From contig JACTNA010000019.1 of the NCBI GenBank assembly GCA_014584315.1, positions 1-64,000 on the forward strand: DNA of 64,000 bases, read 5' to 3'. The notes under the pieces were generated by a model that was not told where the DNA came from, did not search any database, and saw only the letters and a list, made by a program, of their open reading frames with translations. This document shows positions 8,311 through 14,833 of this stretch, in pieces; position 1 is the first letter of the stretch; each line of letters opens with the position of its first letter. Made by a program: the position numbers and the translations under genes. The stretch is from Planctomycetota bacterium. GTDB lineage: Bacteria; Planctomycetota; Phycisphaerae; Phycisphaerales; UBA1924.

Positions 8311-8338
8311 TTGACCCATGCCGGAATCCTGCGAGAAT
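8311..8338 (+). promoter_or_regulatory. Possible promoter of the small coiled-coil gene
   Basis: TTGACC (8311-8316), a 16-bp spacer and GAGAAT (8333-8338) resemble a housekeeping promoter. It lies in the 124-bp gap before the ATG at 8411. Confidence 0.35.
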
Positions 8339-8410
8339 GCTCCCACGCCCGGGAGGGGCGGAGCATGAGACGGGCGGGTCGGTGATCCGAAGGATGGATG
8401 GAGCCGAACC

Positions 8411-8704
8411 ATGCCAGCGACCATGACCGAGCGTCATCAGGTGCTGATCGAGACGGCGGCGGCCAGGGACAAGGCCGAGGCCCTTCTGCGCGGTCTTCAG
8501 GAGGCCCGCGCCCGTTCCGAGCGCCACCTCCGCGAGATCGGCCAGACCGACGCCCTCAAGGCCGTCACCGGCCGGAGTTCGATCGAGAACGCCATCGCCA
8601 GCACCCAGCGGATGATCGACACGCTCAACCGCAGCCTCGTCCAACTCCGGCAGGGGCTGACGGAGGAGGACCTCGCCCTCATCGATTCCGCTCGCGAGTT
8701 CTGA
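8411..8704 (+). CDS. Small coiled-coil protein of unknown function
   Basis: A 97-residue protein, charged and free of membrane segments. Two helical stretches (AAARDKAEALLRGLQEARAR and ASTQRMIDTLNRSLVQLRQG) suggest a small helical hairpin or coiled coil. It contains no Cys and no known motif. ATG 8411 follows a GGATGGAG; ATG 8423 is an alternative. It stands between the CapD-like gene and dut and may have its own promoter. Function not recognised. Confidence 0.65.
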   Translation: MPATMTERHQVLIETAAARDKAEALLRGLQEARARSERHLREIGQTDALKAVTGRSSIENAIASTQRMIDTLNRSLVQLRQGLTEEDLALIDSAREF

Positions 8705-8738
8705 GCGCCCGGCAGCGCACACGACCCCCGACCCGCGG

Positions 8739-8744
8739 TATCGT
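8739..8744 (+). promoter_or_regulatory. -10 hexamer TATCGT, six bases before the dut start
   Basis: TATCGT followed by GCCGCC and GTG. With normal spacing transcription would begin at the start codon (leaderless). No clear -35 is seen. Confidence 0.45.
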
Positions 8745-8750
8745 GCCGCC

Positions 8751-9218
8751 GTGCAACACGATCTCACGCTCCGAGTGCTCCGTCTCGACCCGCGTGCCGC
8801 GCTCCCCGCCTACCAGTCCGACCTCGCGGCCGGGCTGGACCTGTCGGCCTGCCTCCCGCGCGGCGAGTTCGAGCACGAAGCCGTCACGCTCGCACCACGC
8901 ATGATCCTCCGCATCCCCTGCGGCATCGCCGTCGCCATCCCGCCGGGGTTCGAGGGGCAGGTACGCCCCCGCTCGGGGCTGGCGACGAAGCACGGAGTGA
9001 CCATCCCGAACGCGCCGGGCACCGTGGACGCGGACTATCGGGGGGAGATGTTCGTTGCGCTCATCAACCTCGGTCCCGAGCCGTACATCGTGCGCCACGG
9101 CGCGCGGATCGCGCAGTTGGTGATCGCGCCCGTCGCTCGGGCCGCCGTCGTTGAAGCGGACTCGCTCGAAGCAACGCCCCGCGGTGCTGGCGGCTTCGGC
9201 TCCACGGGCGGGCACTGA
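8751..9218 (+). CDS. dut: Deoxyuridine 5'-triphosphate nucleotidohydrolase (dUTPase)
   Basis: A 155-residue trimeric-type dUTPase. The five family motifs are visible: SDLAAGLDLSA, VRPRSGLATKHGV, GTVDADYRGE, RIAQLVI and the C-terminal arm RGAGGFGSTG. It hydrolyses dUTP to dUMP and pyrophosphate, keeping uracil out of DNA and supplying the dTMP pathway. The GTG start has no Shine-Dalgarno site but sits six bases after a TATCGT. The gene converges with plsC, whose stop lies a few bases downstream. Confidence 0.96.
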   Translation: MQHDLTLRVLRLDPRAALPAYQSDLAAGLDLSACLPRGEFEHEAVTLAPRMILRIPCGIAVAIPPGFEGQVRPRSGLATKHGVTIPNAPGTVDADYRGEMFVALINLGPEPYIVRHGARIAQLVIAPVARAAVVEADSLEATPRGAGGFGSTGGH

Positions 9219-9221
9219 GCC

Positions 9222-9980
9222 TCACTTCCCCTTGCCGCCGGGGAACAGGTCCTTCGGCGGGTCTCGCGCCGGCCAACCGGTCCACTCGACGTACCGCCGG
9301 CGCAGGTCGTCCGCGATCTCGTGCGGCTTGAGGCCGCTTCCCGCATAGTCAATCACCGGCTTGAAGGTGACGACCGATCGGCTCCGCCGCCACAGGCTTC
9401 CCCACGCCGGGTCCACCTGCGGCGTCCCCTCGATGATCACGGGCAGCACACGCACGCCCGCCCGCTTCACGATCAGCCCGACGCCCGGGAGGAACGGCAT
9501 CACGCTCCGGGGCGGGCGTTCGAGCGTCCCCTCGGGGAAGATGCCGATCACGCCGCCCCCTTCGAGGTGGCGCAGCGCTTCGCGCGCGGCCACCACCTCG
9601 CGCCCGTCCCGATCCACCGTGATGATCTCCGTCCAGGCCCAGAGCCATCCGAGGGCGTCGAGTTTCATGTCCTTGGCCATCATCCAGCGGATGAAGAACG
9701 GGCACGCGGCCTGCACCAGCACCGGGTCGACGCCGGCCGTGTGATTGGAAACGACGAGCAGCGGGCCGGCTGACCCGGATCGGGGAAGGTTGTCCAGCCC
9801 GTCGAAGCGCGCCCGGTGCATCACCCGCGCGTACACCCGCAGCACCCGCCAGACCAGCCCGCTCTCGACGTCGCCCCTCGGCCCCGCCATCAGTTGCCGT
9901 GCCGCCACCGCCCAGAGCAGCCACACCATCACGGCGATGAGCCAGAAAGAGATCGGCACGGCATATGTTAGCGTCCGCAA
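9222..9980 (-). CDS. 1-acyl-sn-glycerol-3-phosphate acyltransferase (PlsC-like)
   Basis: About 252 residues. An N-terminal membrane segment (FWLIAVMVWLLWAVAA) is followed by the acyltransferase motifs NHTAGVDP (HX4D), a GREVV segment, FPEGT and LPVIIEGTP. The enzyme adds the second acyl chain to lysophosphatidate at the membrane. The TTG start at 9980 is accepted because TAGATT ends exactly six bases upstream, the same layout as in other genes here; a GTG at 9959 is the alternative, and neither has a Shine-Dalgarno site. It is divergent from rarA with only 83 bp between start codons. Confidence 0.85.
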   Translation of the reverse strand: MRTLTYAVPISFWLIAVMVWLLWAVAARQLMAGPRGDVESGLVWRVLRVYARVMHRARFDGLDNLPRSGSAGPLLVVSNHTAGVDPVLVQAACPFFIRWMMAKDMKLDALGWLWAWTEIITVDRDGREVVAAREALRHLEGGGVIGIFPEGTLERPPRSVMPFLPGVGLIVKRAGVRVLPVIIEGTPQVDPAWGSLWRRSRSVVTFKPVIDYAGSGLKPHEIADDLRRRYVEWTGWPARDPPKDLFPGGKGK

Positions 9981-9986
9981 AGATAC

Positions 9987-9992
9987 AATCTA
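9987..9992 (-). promoter_or_regulatory. -10 hexamer TAGATT before plsC
   Basis: On the minus strand TAGATT is followed by six bases (GTATCT) and TTG. It is back-to-back with the rarA promoter. Confidence 0.4.
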
Positions 9993-10026
9993 CCGCCGTT
10001 TCACGCCTGCCCGACACCCAAACCCG

Positions 10027-10056
10027 TTCGGATCCCCAACATCCGGGGTGTACAAT
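10027..10056 (+). promoter_or_regulatory. rarA promoter, probably leaderless
   Basis: TTCGGA (10027-10032), an 18-bp spacer and a strong TACAAT (10051-10056). The ATG is only seven bases after the -10, leaving no room for a ribosome-binding site. Confidence 0.55.
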
Positions 10057-10063
10057 CCCTCTG

Positions 10064-11491
10064 ATGACCGACCTGTGGGCACCGAAGCGCGAGGCGGCGA
10101 GGCAGGGCGTCGAGCCGCTCGCGGTGCGGATGCGCCCACGAACGATGGGCGAGTTCGTCGGTCAGCAACACATCCTCGGGCCGGGGCGCCTCCTGCGACG
10201 CATGATCGAGGCCGACGCGATCACGAGCATCATCCTGCACGGGCCGCCGGGCACCGGCAAGACGACGCTCGCCCGCGTGATCGCGGCGCAGACCCGCCGG
10301 CGGTTCGTGGCCGAGAACGCGGCCGGGGTTGGCGTCAAGCGCATCCGCGAAGTCATCGACGAGGCGACGCGGGCGGTCGAACTCGATGGACGACGGACGA
10401 TCCTCTTCCTCGACGAGATCCACCGCTTCACGCGCAGCCAGCAGGACGTGCTGCTCAACGACGTCGAGCGAGGACTGGTGACGCTCATCGGGGCCACGAC
10501 GGAGAACCCGCTCTTCGCGTGCAACCCCGCCCTCGTCAGCCGCAGCACGCTCTTCCGGCTCGAGCCGCTCAGCGAGGACGAGATCGCCGAGGTGGTCCGC
10601 CGCGCCATCGCCGACCCCGAGCGCGGCTACGGCCGGCTCGACCTCCGTGTCGCCGACGACGCGATCCGCGTCTGGGCGGTCAAGTCCGACGGCGACGCCC
10701 GCCGAGCCTTGAACGCGCTCGAAGTCGCCGTGCTCTCCCAGCAGAACAGAGCACGAAGCGCAAGCGAATGCCATGCCGCCGAAAGACACCGCGGACGAAC
10801 CGCCGGCGAGTGCCTCCCATCGATCCGGATCGACCGCGCCGTCGCCGAGGACTCCATCCAGCAGAAGGCCGCGGTCTACGACGGCACCGGCGACGAGCAC
10901 TACGACGCCATCAGCGCGATGATCAAGAGCATCCGCGGCAGCGACCCGGACGCCGCCGTCTACTGGATCGCCCGGATGCTCGACGCGGGGGAAGACCCGC
11001 GGTTCATCGCCCGCCGCCTCGGCATCCTCGCCAGCGAGGACATCGGCAACGCGGACCCGCACGCCATGCCCCTCGCCGCCGCGTGCTGGCATCTCGTGGA
11101 GCGCGTCGGCATGCCCGAGTGCCGCCTGACGCTCAGCCAGTGCGCGATCTACCTCGCCCTCGCCCCGAAGAGCAACGCCTCGTGCGCCGCCATCGACGAG
11201 GCGATGGCCGACGTGCGCGAGGGACGCACGCTCCCCGTCCCCCTCTACCTGCGCGACCCCAACTCTTCCCCCATCGGCGACGGCGTCAAGATGCGCGACC
11301 GCACGGGCGAGAAGTACCAGTACAGCCACAGCGCGCCCGGCGCGTTCACCGGCCAGGACTACCTCGGCGTCGAGAAGCGCTACTACCGACCGACCGACCG
11401 CGGCGACGAGCAACGCCTCGGCGAACGGCTCGCCGAACTCCGACGCCTGCGCGAGCGCATTCGCCCCGCCGAACGGCGAGGCGCGCCATGA
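10064..11491 (+). CDS. rarA: Replication-associated recombination protein A (RarA/MgsA ATPase)
   Basis: About 475 residues. The AAA+ module has Walker A GPPGTGKTT (about residues 60-68), Walker B LFLDEIHRF, sensor 1 GATTENP and an arginine-finger region LVSRSTLFRL. The C-terminal tetramerisation domain is intact (KSIRGSDPDAAVYWIARML, RRLGILASEDIGNADP). RarA acts at stalled forks and interacts with SSB. Between the AAA+ module and the C-terminal domain is an insert of about 28 residues rich in Arg, Ser, Cys and His, encoded by 10742-10825, not typical of the family. The next gene overlaps by four bases (ATGA). Confidence 0.93.
   Translation: MTDLWAPKREAARQGVEPLAVRMRPRTMGEFVGQQHILGPGRLLRRMIEADAITSIILHGPPGTGKTTLARVIAAQTRRRFVAENAAGVGVKRIREVIDEATRAVELDGRRTILFLDEIHRFTRSQQDVLLNDVERGLVTLIGATTENPLFACNPALVSRSTLFRLEPLSEDEIAEVVRRAIADPERGYGRLDLRVADDAIRVWAVKSDGDARRALNALEVAVLSQQNRARSASECHAAERHRGRTAGECLPSIRIDRAVAEDSIQQKAAVYDGTGDEHYDAISAMIKSIRGSDPDAAVYWIARMLDAGEDPRFIARRLGILASEDIGNADPHAMPLAAACWHLVERVGMPECRLTLSQCAIYLALAPKSNASCAAIDEAMADVREGRTLPVPLYLRDPNSSPIGDGVKMRDRTGEKYQYSHSAPGAFTGQDYLGVEKRYYRPTDRGDEQRLGERLAELRRLRERIRPAERRGAP
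10742..10825 (+). repeat. In-frame insert in rarA carrying a possible dispersed repeat
   Basis: This segment interrupts the conserved RarA linker and is less GC-rich than the flanks. It holds GCACGAAGCGCAAGCGAATG (10751-10770). From memory, very similar strings are abundant dispersed repeats in planctomycete genomes; this was not checked. Length (84 bp) keeps the reading frame. Confidence 0.4.
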
Positions 11492-12087
11492 GCGCTCCGC
11501 CCATCGCGGCCGCCAAAGCCGCCCTGCGACGCGAGATTCAAACCCGGCTCCGCGGACTCCTCGCGGCCGACGCCGCCTCCTGGTCGGAGACGCTCTCCCG
11601 GCGCCTGCTCAGTTCGGACCTGTTCGACCGGCCCGGTTCGGTCATGCTCTTCACCCCCCTCCCCGGCGAGGTGGACCTCTCCCCGCTCGCGGCGGTCCTC
11701 CACGCCGAAGGGCGAACCCTCTGCCTCCCCCGGGTCGGGTGGGAGCACGGCAGTCTCCGCCCGGTCGCCGTGGGGTGGCCTTGGGATGGGCTGGTCGAGA
11801 CCCGATTCGGCCTCCGCGAGCCGCCTGAAGACGCGCCCTCGATCCCCCTGGGCGATCTCTCGGCCATCCTCGTCCCCGGACTGGCGTTCGACAAGGCCGC
11901 CAATCGCCTCGGCCGCGGAGCCGGCTTCTATGATCGCTTCCTCGCTCGCCCCGGCCTGACGGCACGCAAGGTCGGCGTGGGATTCGATTTGCAGGTCGTC
12001 GCCCGCGTCCCGACCGATGCACAGGATGTGCCGCTCGACGCGGTCGCGACCGAACGCCGGATCATCGTCCCGGCGACCGACGCGTGA
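11488..12087 (+). CDS. 5-formyltetrahydrofolate cyclo-ligase family protein
   Basis: A 199-residue protein starting with ATG inside the rarA stop (ATGA overlap), so translation is probably coupled. Family features are the basic N-terminus AAKAALRREIQTRL, the FTPLPGEVD region, CLPRVGW, the LVPGLAFD motif and the glycine-rich RLGRGAGFYDRFL loop that binds ATP. It converts 5-formyl-THF to 5,10-methenyl-THF. The downstream gene begins 40 bp later. Confidence 0.92.
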   Translation: MSAPPIAAAKAALRREIQTRLRGLLAADAASWSETLSRRLLSSDLFDRPGSVMLFTPLPGEVDLSPLAAVLHAEGRTLCLPRVGWEHGSLRPVAVGWPWDGLVETRFGLREPPEDAPSIPLGDLSAILVPGLAFDKAANRLGRGAGFYDRFLARPGLTARKVGVGFDLQVVARVPTDAQDVPLDAVATERRIIVPATDA

Positions 12088-12127
12088 CGGATCACGCCGC
12101 TGCCACGCCCACACGGAGGAGGCCCGC

Positions 12128-13405
12128 ATGTCGCTCCCCTCGCAATCCCCCCGCCCCGGAAAGATGGGACGCACCTACGTCCGCAACCACCGGCGGAGGA
12201 TGGGGCGACGACCGCTCGCCGCGCTCGCGATCGTGGTCGTCGTCGGCGGCGTCGTTGCAGCGTGGGCCATGGGCATCGGCCGCCACGAACCGGCGAACGC
12301 GAGCGCCGCCGAGACCATGCTGAACGATCCGTTCACGCCGGAACTCACGGCGACACGCGATCCGACCCGAACCGCTTCGCCGCCGGCTCCGACCGAGACG
12401 CAGCAGCCGGCCTCGAGTCTTCCCCCCCCGCTGGAGATTCGGCAGGGACGCCAGGCCGCGACGCAGCCGGACACGACCGAGGGCGGCCCACCCGCAAACC
12501 GCGAGAGTTCGCTCCCCGGTGTGCGGCCGCCCGCCGTTGACGCAGGCTCCGCGCCCGCGGGCCTTGGCGACGCCCTCCGCGAAGCCGAGCCGCTGCCGGG
12601 GGGCGGGAGCACGACGCTGGTCACGGACACGGCGCGGAACCTGCTCGCCGCCGCGGAGCGAAGCCTGACCGAGAACAAGCCGGTCGTTGCACGCGAACTG
12701 CTCAACCGCGCCCTCCGCGACTCGACCCTCAGCGCGGCGGACGCCGCCGCCGTCCGCGACCGCCTCGCCCGCCTCAACGACGACCTCGTCTTCTCGCCCA
12801 AGGTCCACACCGACGACCCGCTGAGCGCGACGTATGTCGTGAAGAGCGGCGACAGCCTCGAGCGCATCGCCCGCCGCAACGATCTGGCGGTGGACTGGCG
12901 CCTGCTCCAGCGCGTCAACCGCCTCGCGAACCCGAACCGCATTCAAGAGGGCCAATCGCTCAAACTCGTGCGCGGCCCCTTCCACGCCGTCGTTTCGAAG
13001 AGCGCGTACCGACTCGACCTGTACGCCGGCCCGCCCGCCGACGAATCCGCGTGGGTGTACATCCGCTCGTTCCCCGTGGGCCTGGGCGAGGGCGACAGCA
13101 CCCCGACCGGCCGCTTCGTCGTCAAGCGCGGCAGCAAACTCATCGACCCCCACTGGGTCAACCCACGCACCGGGCAGCGCTTCGACAAGAGCGACCCCAT
13201 GAACCCCATCGGCGAACGCTGGATCGGCATCGAGGGCCTCGGCGACGACGCCGTCAAGACCGGCTACGGCCTGCACGGCACCATCGAGCCGCACAGCATC
13301 GGCCGCCAGATGTCCATGGGCTGCGTCCGCCTCCTCGCCGATGACGTCGAACTCGTCTACGAGATGCTCGCCGAGGGCGTGAGCCGGGTGACCATCCGCG
13401 AGTGA
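12128..13405 (+). CDS. LysM and L,D-transpeptidase (YkuD) domain envelope protein
   Basis: About 425 residues; ATG preceded by GGAGGAGG. A basic N-terminus and one membrane helix (about residues 29-49) anchor it facing the periplasm. A Pro/Thr-rich linker of about 130 residues and a helical segment follow. Then come a LysM domain (about 235-282, SGDSLERIARRN) and a YkuD domain to the end, with HGTIEPHSIG and the catalytic MGCVRL cysteine. It should bind peptidoglycan and form 3-3 crosslinks or attach proteins. In a planctomycete this supports the presence of a peptidoglycan wall. Confidence 0.9.
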   Translation: MSLPSQSPRPGKMGRTYVRNHRRRMGRRPLAALAIVVVVGGVVAAWAMGIGRHEPANASAAETMLNDPFTPELTATRDPTRTASPPAPTETQQPASSLPPPLEIRQGRQAATQPDTTEGGPPANRESSLPGVRPPAVDAGSAPAGLGDALREAEPLPGGGSTTLVTDTARNLLAAAERSLTENKPVVARELLNRALRDSTLSAADAAAVRDRLARLNDDLVFSPKVHTDDPLSATYVVKSGDSLERIARRNDLAVDWRLLQRVNRLANPNRIQEGQSLKLVRGPFHAVVSKSAYRLDLYAGPPADESAWVYIRSFPVGLGEGDSTPTGRFVVKRGSKLIDPHWVNPRTGQRFDKSDPMNPIGERWIGIEGLGDDAVKTGYGLHGTIEPHSIGRQMSMGCVRLLADDVELVYEMLAEGVSRVTIRE

Positions 13406-13434
13406 GACGCCCGACACCGCGTCCTCGGCGTGCG

Positions 13435-13440
13435 AAGAAT
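13435..13440 (+). promoter_or_regulatory. Weak -10-like hexamer AAGAAT before ruvX
   Basis: AAGAAT, six bases (CGGGGC), then GTG. It matches the spacing seen at other starts but not the first T of the hexamer. Confidence 0.25.
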
Positions 13441-13446
13441 CGGGGC

Positions 13447-13908
13447 GTGCGCTACCTCTGCATCGATCTCGGTGATCGGCGCACCGGCCTCGCGGTCGGC
13501 GACGACGCCACGCGGATCGCCTCGCCCGTCGCCATGCTCGAACTGGCGATCGACGCCAGGCAGGGCGGCACGCTCCTCGACGCGATCGCTCGGGCCGTGG
13601 ACGAACACCTCGGCGCCCGGGACGAGATCGTCGTCGGCCTGCCGCTGAACATGAACGGCACGGACGGCCCGCGGGCCGCGATGGTGCGGGCGTTCGCGGC
13701 GCGGCTGGCGGAACGGACGGGGCGAACGGTCCGCCTCCACGATGAACGGCTCTCGACCGCCGCCGCGGACTGGTCGATGGCGCGAACCGGGATGACGCAC
13801 AGGCAGAAGAAAGAGCGGCGCGACGCGCTCGCCGCCGCGGCGATCCTGAAGGACTTTCTCGCGGCGGGGGCGGCCGGCAACGCGGAATCAACCCCCGCCG
13901 AGCCGTGA
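13447..13908 (+). CDS. ruvX: Putative pre-16S rRNA nuclease / Holliday junction resolvase YqgF (RuvX)
   Basis: About 153 residues with the RNase H-like fold signature: YLCIDLGDRRTGLAVGD at the N-terminus, VGLPLNMNGTDGPRA, and HDERLST followed by a basic helix (RQKKERRDALAAAAIL). Bacterial family members process the 16S rRNA 5' end. The GTG start at 13447 is chosen because the domain begins immediately after it; an ATG-like start further upstream would add an Arg-rich stretch not seen in the family. Confidence 0.88.
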   Translation: MRYLCIDLGDRRTGLAVGDDATRIASPVAMLELAIDARQGGTLLDAIARAVDEHLGARDEIVVGLPLNMNGTDGPRAAMVRAFAARLAERTGRTVRLHDERLSTAAADWSMARTGMTHRQKKERRDALAAAAILKDFLAAGAAGNAESTPAEP

Positions 13909-13966
13909 CGCAACCGTGGCTCGTGCCGGCGGGTTCAACTGTGGGGACGGGGAGAAGGGCCGACCG

Positions 13967-14833
13967 ATGATGACGATGATGACCATCCTCGTCCTGGCGA
14001 TTCGCGCGGTCGTGCTCCCGATGGGGCTGGGACTGGCGCTGTGTGCGGACCCCGCGCTCGCGGCCGTCGAATCGGCGCAGCCCGAGCAATCCGACGGGCA
14101 GATCCGCACGGCGGACGACCTCCTGCGCGAGTTGGAGCGGACGGGCGAGTCGGTCGCACGCTTCTCGGCGACCGTCCGCTACGTCAAGACCTTCGCCATC
14201 GCCGGCGACACCGAGACCCGCGATGGATCGCTCGTCTTCGTCACCGATCCCGGCGACGACGGCGCGACCCCCCTGCGGCGATTCCTCATCGAGTTCGATC
14301 GCCTCACGGTCGGCCGACGCGTCGAGCAGAAGCCGCAGACCTACGTCTTCGACGGACGCTGGCTGCTGGAACGCCTGCCTTCCGAGAAGCAGATCGTCAA
14401 GCGCGAGGTCGTGCCGCCGGGCGAGCGGTGGGACCCGCTCCGCCTCGGCGAGGGGCCGTTCCCCGTGCCCGTCGGCCAACGCCGCGACGACGTGCTCCGC
14501 GAGTTCTCGGCGGAACTGCTCCCGCCCGCCGACGGCCTCGAGAGCGACGCACTGCGGACCTACGCCGCCGACTGCTGGCAACTCCGCCTTACCCCTCACC
14601 CCGAACTCGCGGACAGCGCGGACTTCGAGGAGGTGCGCGTCTGGTACGACAAGGACGACCTGCTGCCGCGCGTCGTGCGCACCGTCAGCCCCTCGGGCGA
14701 CGAGTCGCTCGTCCAGTTGCGCGACCTACGGACCAACGACGCCGTCCGCGTCGATGAGAAGGCGATGTCCACGGACCTGCCCGCCAAACGGGACGGCTGG
14801 ACAATCAAGGTCGAGCCATGGCAGGCGAAGTGA
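13967..14833 (+). CDS. Exported LolA-like (outer-membrane lipoprotein sorting fold) protein
   Basis: About 288 residues. The Met-rich start (MMTMMTILVLAIRAVVLPM) begins a signal peptide ending near ALAA. The mature part has a LolA-like arrangement: DDLLRELERTGESVARFSA, a beta-rich LIEFDRLTVGRRVEQKPQ, YVFDGRWLLERLPSEKQI and a C-terminal VRTVSPSGDESLVQLRDL. Proteins of this fold bind lipid chains in the periplasm. True LolA works with LolB and LolCDE, none of which are here, so this may be a planctomycete paralogue. An SD-like GGGGAGAAGG precedes the ATG. The following gene overlaps by 16 bases. Confidence 0.75.
   Translation: MMTMMTILVLAIRAVVLPMGLGLALCADPALAAVESAQPEQSDGQIRTADDLLRELERTGESVARFSATVRYVKTFAIAGDTETRDGSLVFVTDPGDDGATPLRRFLIEFDRLTVGRRVEQKPQTYVFDGRWLLERLPSEKQIVKREVVPPGERWDPLRLGEGPFPVPVGQRRDDVLREFSAELLPPADGLESDALRTYAADCWQLRLTPHPELADSADFEEVRVWYDKDDLLPRVVRTVSPSGDESLVQLRDLRTNDAVRVDEKAMSTDLPAKRDGWTIKVEPWQAK

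Noticed and set aside
9959..9961. GTG as the start of plsC
   Set aside because: It has no Shine-Dalgarno site and no -10 at leaderless distance, while TTG 9980 follows TAGATT by six bases. It remains possible.
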